64,000 nt of DNA, taken from the NCBI RefSeq assembly GCF_004116265.1, contig NZ_QOUX01000046.1, positions 992,001-1,056,000 of the forward strand, written 5' to 3'. Under the pieces are notes generated by a model that ran no database searches, had not been told where the DNA came from, and saw only the letters and a program-made list of their open reading frames with translations. Each line of letters starts with the position of its first letter. Positions within the stretch are counted from its first letter, which is position 1. Positions 47,904 through 57,338 of this stretch are shown here, one piece after another. The position numbers were made by a program, and so were the translations under genes. The DNA comes from Anaerobacillus alkaliphilus (GTDB lineage: Bacteria > Bacillota > Bacilli > Bacillales > Anaerobacillaceae).

Positions 47904-49484
47904 ATGAGTACACTTAGCTATGAAACAGAACTAGATAAGCTTTTAAAAGGCAGTAATATTAGCCATGACTTACCCGTTTCTCAATTAGTAGAAAGAGCTC
48001 TTGAAAGAAAAGAAGGAATTCTAACATCTACTGGTGCCCTACGTGCAACTACTGGTAAATATACTGGTCGTTCACCACAGGATAAATATATCGTTGAAGA
48101 AACGTCTATTAAAGAGAAAATTAATTGGGGGTCTGTAAACCAACCAATTAGTAAAGAAGTCTTTGAAAACTTATATAAAAAGGTCCTTGCATACTTAGAA
48201 ACTAAAGATGAGGTTTTTGTTTCTAAAAATTTTGCTGGAGCTGATATTGGTTATCGACTTCCGATCCGAGTAGTGAACGAGTATGCTTGGCATAATCTTT
48301 TTGCTCGTCAATTATTTATTCGTCCAAATGCAGAAGAGTTACTTACACATGAAGCTGAATTTACTGTAATCTCAGCTCCTGGTTTTAAAGCGGATCCAAA
48401 TCTAGATGGTACGAAATCTGAGACATTTATTATTGTATCATTTGAAAAACGTACTGTCCTAATTGGAGGTACTGAATATGCAGGAGAAATTAAAAAATCA
48501 ATCTTCTCAATTATGAATTATATATTACCTGAGCGAAATGTGCTATCTATGCACTGTTCAGCTAATGTTGGTGATGAAGGTGATGTTGCCTTATTCTTCG
48601 GGCTTTCTGGAACTGGAAAAACAACTTTATCTGCTGATCCAAGTCGTCACCTAATTGGAGACGATGAGCACGGCTGGTCGCACACGGGTGTCTTCAATAT
48701 TGAAGGTGGTTGCTACGCAAAATGTATTAACCTTACTGAGGAAAAAGAGCCTGAAATCTTTAATGCAATTCGTTTTGGCTCTGTACTCGAGAACGTTATG
48801 TTAGATGAAAACCGAACACCAGACTACAACGATACAACTCTAACTGAAAATACTCGTGCTGCCTATCCAATTGAGTTGATACCAAACTGTGTCATTCCAA
48901 GTGTTGCAGGTCATCCGAACACGATTATTTTCTTAACTGCAGACGCATTTGGAGTATTACCTCCAATAAGCAAGTTAACGAAAGAACAGGCAATGTATCA
49001 CTTCCTGTCTGGGTATACGAGTAAATTAGCGGGAACAGAGCGTGGAGTAACAAGCCCAGAAGCAACATTCTCAACATGTTTTGGAGCACCATTCTTACCA
49101 CTACCTGCGTACCGATATGCAGAGATGCTAGGGGAAAAAATCAATCAACATGATGTTCAAGTTTTTCTAGTTAACACGGGCTGGTCTGGTGGCCAATATG
49201 GCGTCGGCAAACGTATGAATTTAACTTATACTCGCGCGATGGTTCAGGCAGCTTTACTAGGAGAACTTCATTCAGTGGAAACAGTCGTTGATTCAATTTT
49301 TGGCTTACACATTCCTACAAGATGCCCTGGAGTACCAGATGAAGTACTTCAACCAAAAGAAACATGGGAAGATAAAGAAGCATATGATAATAAAGCTAAA
49401 GAACTTGCGTCGAAGTTCCAAGAAAACTTCATGAAGTTTGATAAGGTTTCTGATATCATTCGTAATGCAGGGCCAAAATTCTAA
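47904..49484 (+). CDS. pckA: Phosphoenolpyruvate carboxykinase (ATP)
   Basis: First step of gluconeogenesis: oxaloacetate plus ATP to phosphoenolpyruvate. 526 residues. The kinase loop [20 protein letters not shown] and the metal-site GDDEHGW are intact. The N-terminal [20 protein letters not shown] is family-typical. AGGAAGGG at 47885-47892 fits either GTG 47898 (five bases) or ATG 47904 (eleven bases); I give the ATG. It is divergent from metK and followed by a large terminator. Confidence 0.97.
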   Translation: MSTLSYETELDKLLKGSNISHDLPVSQLVERALERKEGILTSTGALRATTGKYTGRSPQDKYIVEETSIKEKINWGSVNQPISKEVFENLYKKVLAYLETKDEVFVSKNFAGADIGYRLPIRVVNEYAWHNLFARQLFIRPNAEELLTHEAEFTVISAPGFKADPNLDGTKSETFIIVSFEKRTVLIGGTEYAGEIKKSIFSIMNYILPERNVLSMHCSANVGDEGDVALFFGLSGTGKTTLSADPSRHLIGDDEHGWSHTGVFNIEGGCYAKCINLTEEKEPEIFNAIRFGSVLENVMLDENRTPDYNDTTLTENTRAAYPIELIPNCVIPSVAGHPNTIIFLTADAFGVLPPISKLTKEQAMYHFLSGYTSKLAGTERGVTSPEATFSTCFGAPFLPLPAYRYAEMLGEKINQHDVQVFLVNTGWSGGQYGVGKRMNLTYTRAMVQAALLGELHSVETVVDSIFGLHIPTRCPGVPDEVLQPKETWEDKEAYDNKAKELASKFQENFMKFDKVSDIIRNAGPKF

Positions 49485-49492
49485 TTATAGTT

Positions 49493-49577
49493 TAAACGCT
49501 TAGTTATGAACTGCACCCCCATTGTTAGACACAACTAACAATTGGAGGTGCAGTTCATTAATTCTAAGCGTTTTTTT
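49493..49577 (+). terminator. Long nested terminator after pckA
   Basis: Outer arms AAACGCTTAG/CTAAGCGTTT enclose a second stem GAACTGCACC/GGTGCAGTTC with an inner ATTGTTAG/CTAACAAT part, then TTTTTTT. Confidence 0.9.
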
Positions 49578-49707
49578 ATTTCTCTATAAATCTAGAACCT
49601 TCCTCTGAAGCCCAAATTTTTTATGGAACTTACACACACATCTAGGCGAATGAACATAGACTATCACATCACAAGATTATCTATTCGTTTTATCAGGAGG
49701 AGTTTAC

Positions 49708-50706
49708 ATGAAAGGTTTTAGTAAGGTGATTTTTTTAAGTTTAATGACGTCTTTAGCTGCACTACTATTTGTTGGTTGTTCGTCCTCAAAAGAAACAGAC
49801 ACCATTCGAGTAGCTGAAGTTACAAGATCAATATTTTACGCACCACAATATGTAGCTATTTCGGAGGGCTTCTTTGAGGAAGAAGGCATCGAAATTGACT
49901 TAACTACTACATGGGGTGGAGACACGACTATGACTACCCTTTTGGCTAATGGTGCAGATGTGGCTCTAGTTGGAGCTGAAACCTCTATCTATGTATATGC
50001 ACAAGGGGCAAATGACCCCCCTATTAACTTTGCAGCCTTAACACAAACAGATGGCACATTTCTAGTATCTAGAGAACCTATTGAAAATTTTGATTGGGAT
50101 ATGTTGAGAGGAAGTACGTTCCTTGGTCAAAGAAAAGGCGGTATGCCACAGATGGTTGGTGAGCATGTATTAAGAAAACATGGAATTAACCCTCAGAACG
50201 ACTTAAATCTCATTCAAAATATCGATTTTGGAAATATCCCAAGTGCTTTTGCATCTGGAACTGGTCAGTTTGTCCAGTTGTTTGAGCCAACAGCAACACA
50301 ATTTGAACTTGAAGGATTAGGCCACATCGTTGCTTCCTTTGGTGCTGAGTCTGGAACCGTCCCTTACACAGGCTTTATGGCAAAACAGAGTTATATTGAA
50401 AAAAATGGTGATGTGCTTGAGCGCTTTACAAGAGCCTTATATAAAGCTCAACAATGGGTTCAGTCTAGTTCAACAGAAGAGATTGCAAAATCTATTCAAC
50501 CATTTTTTAGTGATACAGATATGGAAGTCATAAAAAGTGTTGTTGAAAATTATAAATCACAGGGTTCTTATGCCACTTCTCCTAGAATTAAAGAAGAGGC
50601 CTGGGAAAACCTTCATATCATTATGGATCAAGCTGGAGAATTGCCAATGCACGTTAATTATCAGGACTTAGTCAATACTGATATTGCAGATAAAGTAACG
50701 AAGTAA
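49708..50706 (+). CDS. ytlA: ABC transporter substrate-binding lipoprotein (NitT/TauT family, YtlA-like)
   Basis: A 332-residue lipoprotein. The signal peptide ends in LLFVGC with lipidation at Cys24. The mature domain has the NMT1/SsuA-like pattern of this family (VAISEGFFEEEGIEIDLTTT, then DVALVGAETSIYVYAQG). It forms an operon with an ATPase and a permease, matching B. subtilis ytlA-ytlC-ytlD. Family ligands include sulfonates, nitrate and thiamine precursors; none can be assigned. AGGAGG precedes the ATG. Confidence 0.9.
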   Translation: MKGFSKVIFLSLMTSLAALLFVGCSSSKETDTIRVAEVTRSIFYAPQYVAISEGFFEEEGIEIDLTTTWGGDTTMTTLLANGADVALVGAETSIYVYAQGANDPPINFAALTQTDGTFLVSREPIENFDWDMLRGSTFLGQRKGGMPQMVGEHVLRKHGINPQNDLNLIQNIDFGNIPSAFASGTGQFVQLFEPTATQFELEGLGHIVASFGAESGTVPYTGFMAKQSYIEKNGDVLERFTRALYKAQQWVQSSSTEEIAKSIQPFFSDTDMEVIKSVVENYKSQGSYATSPRIKEEAWENLHIIMDQAGELPMHVNYQDLVNTDIADKVTK

Positions 50707-50794
50707 ACATAGTTCAGAAGAGTGGTTAGTGTAAAATTTGATACGTTTTATACTAGCCTCCTCTTCACTCAGTCGAAAGGGGAGGTTTTTTGCA

Positions 50795-51571
50795 ATGTCG
50801 ATTGTCAGGATTAAAAATGTTAACAAAACATTTTTTTCACAAGAAGCTGCAACAACCGCCCTCAAAGATATTTCACTCTCTGTAGAACCAGGTGAATTCA
50901 TCTCTTTAATCGGACCAAGCGGTTGTGGTAAAACAACGTTATTGTCTCTGATTGCAGGCTTGCTTCAACCTACGAACGGAGAGATTAATATTGAGGGGCA
51001 GCAAATCTTGCGACCATCACCGAAAACTGGATATATGTTGCAGCAAGATTATTTATTCCCTTGGTTAACCATTGAACAAAACATTACTATTGGTTTAAAA
51101 ACAATGAAGAAATATAATGATAACTCTAAAAATTTTGCGTTATCATTACTAGAAAAGATGGGGCTTTTAGATAAGAAAAATGATTATCCTAGTCAGTTAT
51201 CCGGGGGAATGCGCCAACGTGTTGCCCTAGTTCGAATATTAGCCACTGAACCTAAACTTTTATTATTAGATGAACCATTTTCTGCCTTAGACTATCAAAC
51301 AAAATTAAAGCTTGAAGATCTAGTCTCATATACAATTAAAGAACAAGAAAAAACAGCTATATTAGTTACCCATGATATTGGCGAAGCAATTGCCATGTCA
51401 GATCGAATTGTGCTGTTATCATCACGCCCAGGAAAAATATCCAATACGTTTGTTGTTCCCGAGACATTAAGACTCTTATCACCTTTTCAAGCTAGAAACC
51501 ATCAGGATTATAACAAGCTCTTTCAACGAATATGGAAGGAGTTGGAGAGTCTTGAAGAACAACATCTCTAG
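50795..51571 (+). CDS. ytlC: ABC transporter ATP-binding protein (YtlC-like)
   Basis: A 258-residue ATPase of the NitT/TauT importer class. Walker A is [16 protein letters not shown], the Q-loop is [10 protein letters not shown], the signature is [14 protein letters not shown], Walker B is [12 protein letters not shown], and the H-loop is [11 protein letters not shown] 50795 is chosen because GGGGAGG lies nine bases before it; the longer in-frame start lacks a site. It overlaps ytlD by 20 bases. Confidence 0.95.
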   Translation: MSIVRIKNVNKTFFSQEAATTALKDISLSVEPGEFISLIGPSGCGKTTLLSLIAGLLQPTNGEINIEGQQILRPSPKTGYMLQQDYLFPWLTIEQNITIGLKTMKKYNDNSKNFALSLLEKMGLLDKKNDYPSQLSGGMRQRVALVRILATEPKLLLLDEPFSALDYQTKLKLEDLVSYTIKEQEKTAILVTHDIGEAIAMSDRIVLLSSRPGKISNTFVVPETLRLLSPFQARNHQDYNKLFQRIWKELESLEEQHL

Positions 51572-52358
51572 TCTACACGAACAGTATAAATACAAAAAAC
51601 GGGTAGAAGGGGTTAAAATAAGGTTTACACAACTTACAATCCTTTTATTATTTTTCTTTACTTGGGAGCTTGCTGCTAGGATGCGTTGGGTTGATCCACT
51701 TCTATTTAGCATGCCATCGAGGGTATGGAACTTATTTCTCGAAAAAGTACAGGATGGGTCATTACTCATCCATACATCAGTTACCCTTTTTGAAACGATT
51801 GCTGGGTTTATACTGGGAACTGTTATTGGAACACTTATTGCCGCAACTCTATGGTGGTCACCATTTTTATCAAGAGTTCTAGACCCCTATTTAGTTGTTC
51901 TAAACTCCATGCCTAAGATTGCCCTAGGCCCAATTTTAATTGTTGGTCTTGGACCAGGCTATTTATCTATTATTGCAATGGGAGCATTAATCTCAGTAAT
52001 AATCACGACACTCGTCGTCTACAATGCCTTTAAAGGAGTCGATGAGAATTACCTAAAGGTTGTCCAAACATTTGGTGCTACAAAGCAACAGTCTTTTAAA
52101 TCAGTTATCTTACCTGCGACTGTACCGACAATTATTTCTACATTAAAGGTTAATGTAGGTCTCTCATGGGTAGGGGTTATTGTTGGAGAATTCTTAGTAT
52201 CAAAGCAAGGTTTAGGCTATATGATTATTTATGGTTTCCAAGTCTTTAACTTTAACTTAGTAATCTTAAGCCTGTTAGTGATTGCAGTATTAGCAACATT
52301 AATGTATCAAGGCGTTGAGCTACTAGAACGAAAATTAACAAAACAAATGCTCAAATAA
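51552..52358 (+). CDS. ytlD: ABC transporter permease (YtlD-like)
   Basis: A 268-residue membrane protein with about six segments. The cytoplasmic coupling motif of BPD permeases is present ([20 protein letters not shown]). The TTG start at 51552 lies inside ytlC with AAGGAG ten bases upstream. Completes the three-gene importer. A perfect hairpin terminator follows. Confidence 0.92.
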   Translation: MKNNISSLHEQYKYKKRVEGVKIRFTQLTILLLFFFTWELAARMRWVDPLLFSMPSRVWNLFLEKVQDGSLLIHTSVTLFETIAGFILGTVIGTLIAATLWWSPFLSRVLDPYLVVLNSMPKIALGPILIVGLGPGYLSIIAMGALISVIITTLVVYNAFKGVDENYLKVVQTFGATKQQSFKSVILPATVPTIISTLKVNVGLSWVGVIVGEFLVSKQGLGYMIIYGFQVFNFNLVILSLLVIAVLATLMYQGVELLERKLTKQMLK

Positions 52359-52361
52359 GAT

Positions 52362-52400
52362 AGAACCGTACTAGAAAAATTCTAGTACGGTTCTTTTTAG
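52362..52400. terminator. Bidirectional terminator between ytlD and cotX-like gene
   Basis: GAACCGTACTAG pairs with CTAGTACGGTTC over an AAAAATT loop, followed by TTTTTA. Confidence 0.9.
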
Positions 52401-52405
52401 CATCA

Positions 52406-52783
52406 TTATAAAATGTCTAGCCTTACAATTAATGCTAATAAAAGTTGTAATAAAAGTTGAATGTTTAATGCAACTTGTGTGTCTGTTGTTGTAACGTTTA
52501 CCCCTTGTGAATTATCAATGACAACCTTTTGAATAGATTCTTGTTTAATTTTTGTTGATTGTAATAGGTCTTGAGTAATTTTTTCTGCTTGTGAACTATC
52601 GGCAATTGATATCGTGATGATTAAGGCGATTGCCGCTTGTAATGATGCTTGTAATGATACCGCAGCTTTTGTATCTGTTGTACTTACCTTGACATCACAA
52701 GAGTTCATAATGTGAATTAACTCTTCTGAAATTTGAACTTCTTTATTCATTTGTTCTGCACTTTGTTCTATTCTGTCACTCAT
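52406..52783 (-). CDS. cotX: Spore coat protein of the CotX/CotV family
   Basis: A 125-residue outer coat/crust protein. It contains two tandem Coat_X-type repeats: VKVSTTDTKAAVSLQASLQA at about residues 30-50 and VNVTTTDTQVALNIQLLLQL at about residues 94-113, each followed by an aliphatic stretch (IALIITISIAD and LALIVRLDIL). Such proteins build the hydrophobic crust of bacilli spores. GGAGGAG precedes the ATG. Expression in the mother cell late in sporulation is expected from family, not seen here. Confidence 0.9.
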   Translation of the reverse strand: MSDRIEQSAEQMNKEVQISEELIHIMNSCDVKVSTTDTKAAVSLQASLQAAIALIITISIADSSQAEKITQDLLQSTKIKQESIQKVVIDNSQGVNVTTTDTQVALNIQLLLQLLLALIVRLDIL

Positions 52784-52901
52784 TTTTTTAATCTCCTCCT
52801 TACTCGTGATAATGTATCCTATGTAAAAGACTAGACTTTGTTCAGGACAAACAAACAGGGCATTTTGCTTAATTTCTATTTCAAAGACCTATAAATAAGA
52901 A

Positions 52902-52944
52902 AAAAACAGCCTATGACACATAGTAAGTGTCTAAAGGCTGTTCT
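52902..52944 (-). terminator. Terminator of ytkD
   Basis: ACAGCCT and AGGCTGT arms enclose a smaller GACAC/GTGTC stem. The minus strand continues with TTTTTTCTT. Confidence 0.75.
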
Positions 52945-53419
52945 TTTTTTCTGTTTCTAACCATTTTAAGCTAAACGTAAGAACTTCATCTTTCATAATA
53001 AAACTGTATTCCTTATCAGTTCTGATTTTTGGAGGTAATTCTTTCAATAAAATAGGACCTTCTGTTTCAAAGTAGTGATCCTTTATTTCAAGACCACTAA
53101 TTAGAGCAAAATACACATTTTTTATAACAACTTCTTGTTTTCCTGTGACGCGGTATTGACCAATATAAGTTAAATTTTCGACTTTACCTCCGGTTTCTTC
53201 AGAAACTTCTCGCTTTGCTGCTTCTGGCGCCGTTTCTCCCTCTTCTACTTTTCCTCCTGGAAACTCGATACCCCGTTCTGCATGACGAGTTAATAACCAT
53301 TTTCCCTCATACATACAAATAACCCAAACATGTCGAGGTTCTTTGGAAAAAGGATGGTCGTTATAGGAAAATTCAACTTTATTACGATAATAATCATAAA
53401 ATGAATAAGAATTAGACAA
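52931..53419 (-). CDS. ytkD: NUDIX hydrolase YtkD (nucleoside triphosphatase)
   Basis: A 162-residue NUDIX protein. The NUDIX box is GGKVEEGETAPEAAKREVSEETG. B. subtilis YtkD, which it follows closely (HVWVICMYEGKWLLTRH, IGQYRVTGKQEVVIKNVYF, EYSFIMKDEVL), hydrolyses 8-oxo-dGTP and other NTPs and helps protect DNA and spores from oxidation. The start is unclear: TTG 53419 gives the family length, but AAGGAG is 13 bases away, and a GTG at 53464 lacks any site. Confidence 0.9.
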   Translation of the reverse strand: MSNSYSFYDYYRNKVEFSYNDHPFSKEPRHVWVICMYEGKWLLTRHAERGIEFPGGKVEEGETAPEAAKREVSEETGGKVENLTYIGQYRVTGKQEVVIKNVYFALISGLEIKDHYFETEGPILLKELPPKIRTDKEYSFIMKDEVLTFSLKWLETEKKNSL

Positions 53420-53489
53420 TTTGTTACTGACACTCCTTCTCCTTATTTTATCTATATTATACACGACATGTATAGGAAAGTCTGAATAA

Positions 53490-54686
53490 CTAATCGTCCT
53501 CGGTAGGTTTAATAAATTTCATCGTAATAAAAACTGAAACGAGACTAACAAAGGTCACAACAGCAAATAACGTAAAGTGGGAAGCTTTCATTAATATAGC
53601 AACAACTGGTGGTCCTAGTGCGACACCAACAAACCTCATGCTACTATAAATTGACGTAATTGTACCTCTTTCTTCTTTAGCGATCCCTTCTGTGACAAGG
53701 GCATCCAAACTAGGTAGGGCAAAACCAATTCCAACTCCCGATGCAAACATAGCTGTTAACAAGACATAAATGTCTTTCGTAAACGCAACAGAAAAATTTG
53801 CAATAGTCAAAATGACTAACCCCACAACAGTTACAATCTTCATCTTCATCTTTTCTTTACCAATCGTTTTTCCTGTAACATAAGAAGACAAACATAAAGC
53901 TGCAAGTGGGATCGCTAATATAATTCCCTTTTTTATACCATCAATGTTATGCCTCTCTTCTAACATAGTTGATAAATAAAACAAGACACCAAAGAGAACG
54001 AACATACAGATACAACCAATGACGAACACAGAATAGAGCCAACGACCTTCATTTTTAAAAATATTTTTAATCGACCTTATAAATACATTAAGTTTTGGCG
54101 GTTTGCTTGACACTGGTGGGTTTTTCACTAAAAAAATCATCATGACAATTGACACCAAACAAAAAACAGGAAATGCAAAAAATGGCATGTACCAAACCAC
54201 TGCAGCTAAGACTGCACCCAAAATCGGACTCAACACTTTTCCGAATGTATTTGACGTTTCAATAACACCTAATCCATTGCTGACATCTTTTTCATCGGTG
54301 AATATGTCTCCTACAAGTGGCATTACTATAGGGGCCGCACCAGCCGCACCAATTCCCTGTAATAATCGTCCAATAATAATAATTCCATAAGCATCATCTA
54401 TTTGCCAAGACGCCCAGCCAGAAATAAGTCCACCAATAGCTGCAAGCGTCAAGCTTGGAATAATTATTAGCTTCCTTCCATACTGATCAGATAAATACCC
54501 GGCAATTGGTATTAAGATAATTGCAACAACAGAATAAACAGTAATAATCATACTAACCTGCAAGGAACTAATATTTAACTCTTTTTCAATCGTCGGAAGC
54601 ACTGGAATTAACATAGAATTCCCTAGTGTCATAACTAAAGGAATAGATGCTAAAGAAACAAGATCCCACGTTTTTTTATCGTCCAT
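53490..54686 (-). CDS. MFS drug-efflux-type transporter
   Basis: A 398-residue 12-segment MFS protein. Motif A is GYLSDQYGRKLIIIPS, and the antiporter motif C region is GVIETSNTFGKVLSPILGAV. This is the DHA1-like drug:proton antiporter pattern. The substrate is unknown. It lies 25 bases upstream of ytkD on the same strand and is probably co-transcribed with it. GGCGGGG precedes the ATG. Confidence 0.85.
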   Translation of the reverse strand: MDDKKTWDLVSLASIPLVMTLGNSMLIPVLPTIEKELNISSLQVSMIITVYSVVAIILIPIAGYLSDQYGRKLIIIPSLTLAAIGGLISGWASWQIDDAYGIIIIGRLLQGIGAAGAAPIVMPLVGDIFTDEKDVSNGLGVIETSNTFGKVLSPILGAVLAAVVWYMPFFAFPVFCLVSIVMMIFLVKNPPVSSKPPKLNVFIRSIKNIFKNEGRWLYSVFVIGCICMFVLFGVLFYLSTMLEERHNIDGIKKGIILAIPLAALCLSSYVTGKTIGKEKMKMKIVTVVGLVILTIANFSVAFTKDIYVLLTAMFASGVGIGFALPSLDALVTEGIAKEERGTITSIYSSMRFVGVALGPPVVAILMKASHFTLFAVVTFVSLVSVFITMKFIKPTEDD

Positions 54687-54706
54687 AAAACCCCGCCTTC
54701 TTTAGA

Positions 54707-54901
54707 ATGATCAATGCTCTTAGATTAGTATTTAAGAAACTGAAAAATCTATTCCAACGAAAGATTATTTCGAAAAACAAAATATTAGTGAATAATTTCT
54801 TTTACTATAGGACAGATTACCAAATGTCCATTTACTTTCGATTTACGCAAGTAATGGGTAAATGGAAAAAATTAAAAGGGTTTTTTAGGAGGAATTTTTT
54901 A
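54707..54901 (+). promoter_or_regulatory. Long AT-rich leader of the cold shock gene
   Basis: About 195 bases of leader precede the csp start, as in cold-regulated csp mRNAs where the leader switches structure with temperature. I did not verify a specific fold. Confidence 0.35.
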
Positions 54902-55102
54902 ATGCCACAAGGTAAAGTAAAATGGTTTAATGCAGAAAAAGGCTTTGGATTTATTGAAGTAGAAGGACAAGATGATGTATTTGTTCACTTTTCAGCTATT
55001 CAAGGTGAAGGTTTCAAATCACTTGACGAAGGTCAAGAAGTTAGCTTTGACGTTGAAACTGGCAACCGTGGTCCACAAGCTGTAAATGTTGTAAGAATAT
55101 AA
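54902..55102 (+). CDS. cspB: Cold shock protein (CspA/CspB family)
   Basis: A 66-residue single OB-fold RNA chaperone. RNP1 is [11 protein letters not shown]2 is VFVHFSAI, and the N-terminus is [12 protein letters not shown]. It binds single-stranded RNA/DNA and prevents structure in mRNA. ATG 54902 has AGGAGG nine bases upstream. An open frame runs 195 bases further upstream, but that is the long untranslated leader typical of cold-shock mRNAs, not coding sequence. The paralogue letter is a guess. Confidence 0.93.
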   Translation: MPQGKVKWFNAEKGFGFIEVEGQDDVFVHFSAIQGEGFKSLDEGQEVSFDVETGNRGPQAVNVVRI

Positions 55103-55104
55103 CG

Positions 55105-55142
55105 TAAAAAATAGGCTGGAAAATACTCCAGCCTATCTTCTT
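55105..55142. terminator. Bidirectional terminator between csp and tatA
   Basis: ATAGGCTGGA pairs with TCCAGCCTAT over an AAATAC loop, with A and T tracts on the two sides. Confidence 0.9.
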
Positions 55143-55150
55143 TATATAGT

Positions 55151-55381
55151 TTAATCGGTCTTTTTAGCTTCTTCTGTCGGGTCTACTTGTTTCTCCACAG
55201 ATTTTACAGGTTTCTTGTCGTCATCGTCAAAATCGCTTGTTAACTCCCGTGTTGACTTTTTGAACTCCCTTAACGTCTGACCTACCGCTCTACCCATTTC
55301 AGGTAACTTTTTCGGACCAAATATAATTAAAGCGATAACTAAAATTAAGATTAACCCTGGAATTCCGATATTTCCTAACAT
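55151..55381 (-). CDS. tatA: Twin-arginine translocase TatA/TatE-family protein
   Basis: A 76-residue protein. A short N-terminal membrane helix ([16 protein letters not shown]) is followed by the hinge [14 protein letters not shown], an amphipathic helix and an acidic/basic tail. TatA forms the pore for folded proteins carrying RR signals. It lies just downstream of the molybdopterin genes that follow the formate dehydrogenase operon. It probably helps export FdhA, which in this enzyme type has a Tat signal (that end lies outside the window). No tatC is here. AGGGGGAG precedes the ATG. Confidence 0.92.
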   Translation of the reverse strand: MLGNIGIPGLILILVIALIIFGPKKLPEMGRAVGQTLREFKKSTRELTSDFDDDDKKPVKSVEKQVDPTEEAKKTD

Positions 55382-55412
55382 ACTTTTCTCCCCCTAATTA
55401 AGGTTATTTATT

Positions 55413-57326
55413 TTAAAAAATTGATGACTGATTACGGACTACTTTATAACCGCCCAACTGTTCGACCATTCTTGAAAACTCATCAGATTGGATCACATCA
55501 AGGAATAGCGTGCCGCCTTCACTATCAAAGAAGCTCTTTGTCATAACTAGATCATAGCTTTCATCAGCAACAGGGATAAAGTCAAGTCCCATCGTTGAGG
55601 CTGCAGAGTATACTCCTAAACCTACACTATTTTCCTTTTCCTTCACTTCAGCAGCTACACTTAAGTGAGAAAACATTTCTCTTTCATAGCCTTGTATTTG
55701 CTCTGATGTAAGCGAGTGTTTTTTCAACAGTGAGTCAAACAAAATTCTCGTACCTGCTCCTCTTTGACGATTTACGTATGCTCCACCTTTTTCTACGATA
55801 TCTTCAAGAGTTTTGATACCGAGTGGATTACCCTTTGGTACGATCCACCCCTGCTCTCTTTTCAAGAATGGTATAACTACAACATCTTCACCAGCTAAGT
55901 ACTTTTCTACATAAGGAAGGTTATAAGTGTCAGTCTCCGGATCTAGCAAGTGAATACCTGTTACATGGGCTTCTCCTTTTCGAATTGCCATAATTCCGGC
56001 TAAACTACCGACATGAGATGAGATGACTTGCCTATTAACATCTTTTTTCTTAAGTAATGAGGAAACAATATCAATCGATAAATCGTGACTACCTGTAAAT
56101 AACACACCTTTTCGAATTGCCTCTATGGGTTTATATAGCTCAATTTCAACGGTTTCACCTTGTTCAAAACCTTGACTTTCAGGGGGAACCACTAAAATAC
56201 CGTCTGCTCGTACCATTGACATCGTAACTCCAGCTGCTCTGGTTAAAGGATTTGCAATATACTCACCATTAACAAATCCTACATTTAGTCTAACAAAGTC
56301 TTCAGCACCCATATTAGAAACAACTCGTCTTCCTAAACGAACATGTAATGTTTCACGTTTTGGTTCTTGAATGCCTTGATAGTGATACACTAGTGGTCGC
56401 AAGAACCATTCTAAAGCTAAATAAGCAGATACTGGATAACCAGGGACACCAATAATAGGCTTTCCTTTTACTTCTCCTAAGATCACAGGTTTACCTGGAC
56501 GTGTAGCAATACCGTGGGTATACACTTGGCCTAATTCACTAATCACATGGACAGTATAGTCTTTTGAACCAGCAGACGACCCAGCATTTATGATAATCAT
56601 ATCTGCCTCATCTGCTGCATTTTCAATTGCTTTACGAATGTGTTCAGGGTTATCAACAACGATATCATAGAGGAGGGGATCTCCCCCCCACTCTTGAACA
56701 AAGCTAGAAAAAACTGTACCGTTAAATTCAACAATGTCACCAGGCTTCATTGGTGAACCAGGCTGAACCAGCTCGTTGCCTGTTGGTAAAATCGCAACTT
56801 TCGGTTTTTTTACTACAGGAAGTTCTAAAACACCTCCAGCTAATAACGCCCCTAGATCAACAGGTCTTAACGTATGTCCTTGTGGTAAAATCATTTCTCC
56901 ACAAACAACATCTTCACCTACAGGACGAATGTTTTGCCAAGGTGTTGCTGGAGCAATGATCTCGATCGTCTCCTCATCCACTTCTTGTAAATCCTCAACC
57001 ATAATGACAGCGTTAAATTCACTTGGAACTGGGTTTCCTGTATCAACATAAATAAATTGCTGGTTTTTCTTCAAGTGAAGTGGACGTTGTTCATGTGCTT
57101 CATAGGTTTCATCGGCTCGAACAGCTATTCCATCCATTGCCGAGGCATGGTAATGAGGCATTGAAAGGCTAGCAAAGATTGGAAGTGCCGTCACCCTTCC
57201 TAATCCATTTCTAGTAGGAACAGTTTCTATTTCTGGTAGTAAGTTTGCTTTTTGAATTAGTTCATCTTTGGCTTGTTGTCTAGGTTTATCTTGTAAATAT
57301 ACTTTACGATTAAATTCTTTGCTCAC
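55413..57326 (-). CDS. MoeA fused to a periplasmic-binding-protein-like domain (MoeA-PBP)
   Basis: A 637-residue two-domain protein. Residues 1-410 are a full MoeA molybdenum insertase (HYHASAMDGIAV, then DTGNPVPSEFNAVIMVED, INAGSSAGSKDYT and the GVPGYPVSAYLALEWFLRPL stretch). Residues 415-637 resemble a type 2 periplasmic binding fold with no signal peptide (SLAGIMAIRKGEAHVTGIHL, then NRQRGAGTRILFDSLL). This C-terminal part may sense molybdate, tungstate or cofactor in the cytosol. GTG 57326 follows AGGAGG. It lies 12 bases downstream of a stand-alone MoeA gene. Confidence 0.9.
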   Translation of the reverse strand: MSKEFNRKVYLQDKPRQQAKDELIQKANLLPEIETVPTRNGLGRVTALPIFASLSMPHYHASAMDGIAVRADETYEAHEQRPLHLKKNQQFIYVDTGNPVPSEFNAVIMVEDLQEVDEETIEIIAPATPWQNIRPVGEDVVCGEMILPQGHTLRPVDLGALLAGGVLELPVVKKPKVAILPTGNELVQPGSPMKPGDIVEFNGTVFSSFVQEWGGDPLLYDIVVDNPEHIRKAIENAADEADMIIINAGSSAGSKDYTVHVISELGQVYTHGIATRPGKPVILGEVKGKPIIGVPGYPVSAYLALEWFLRPLVYHYQGIQEPKRETLHVRLGRRVVSNMGAEDFVRLNVGFVNGEYIANPLTRAAGVTMSMVRADGILVVPPESQGFEQGETVEIELYKPIEAIRKGVLFTGSHDLSIDIVSSLLKKKDVNRQVISSHVGSLAGIMAIRKGEAHVTGIHLLDPETDTYNLPYVEKYLAGEDVVVIPFLKREQGWIVPKGNPLGIKTLEDIVEKGGAYVNRQRGAGTRILFDSLLKKHSLTSEQIQGYEREMFSHLSVAAEVKEKENSVGLGVYSAASTMGLDFIPVADESYDLVMTKSFFDSEGGTLFLDVIQSDEFSRMVEQLGGYKVVRNQSSIF

Positions 57327-57338
57327 GAAACCGTCCTC

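Noticed and set aside
54707-54901. N-terminal extension of the cold shock protein
   Set aside because: The family is 66 residues, the AGGAGG site is right before ATG 54902, and the upstream part is the long csp leader.
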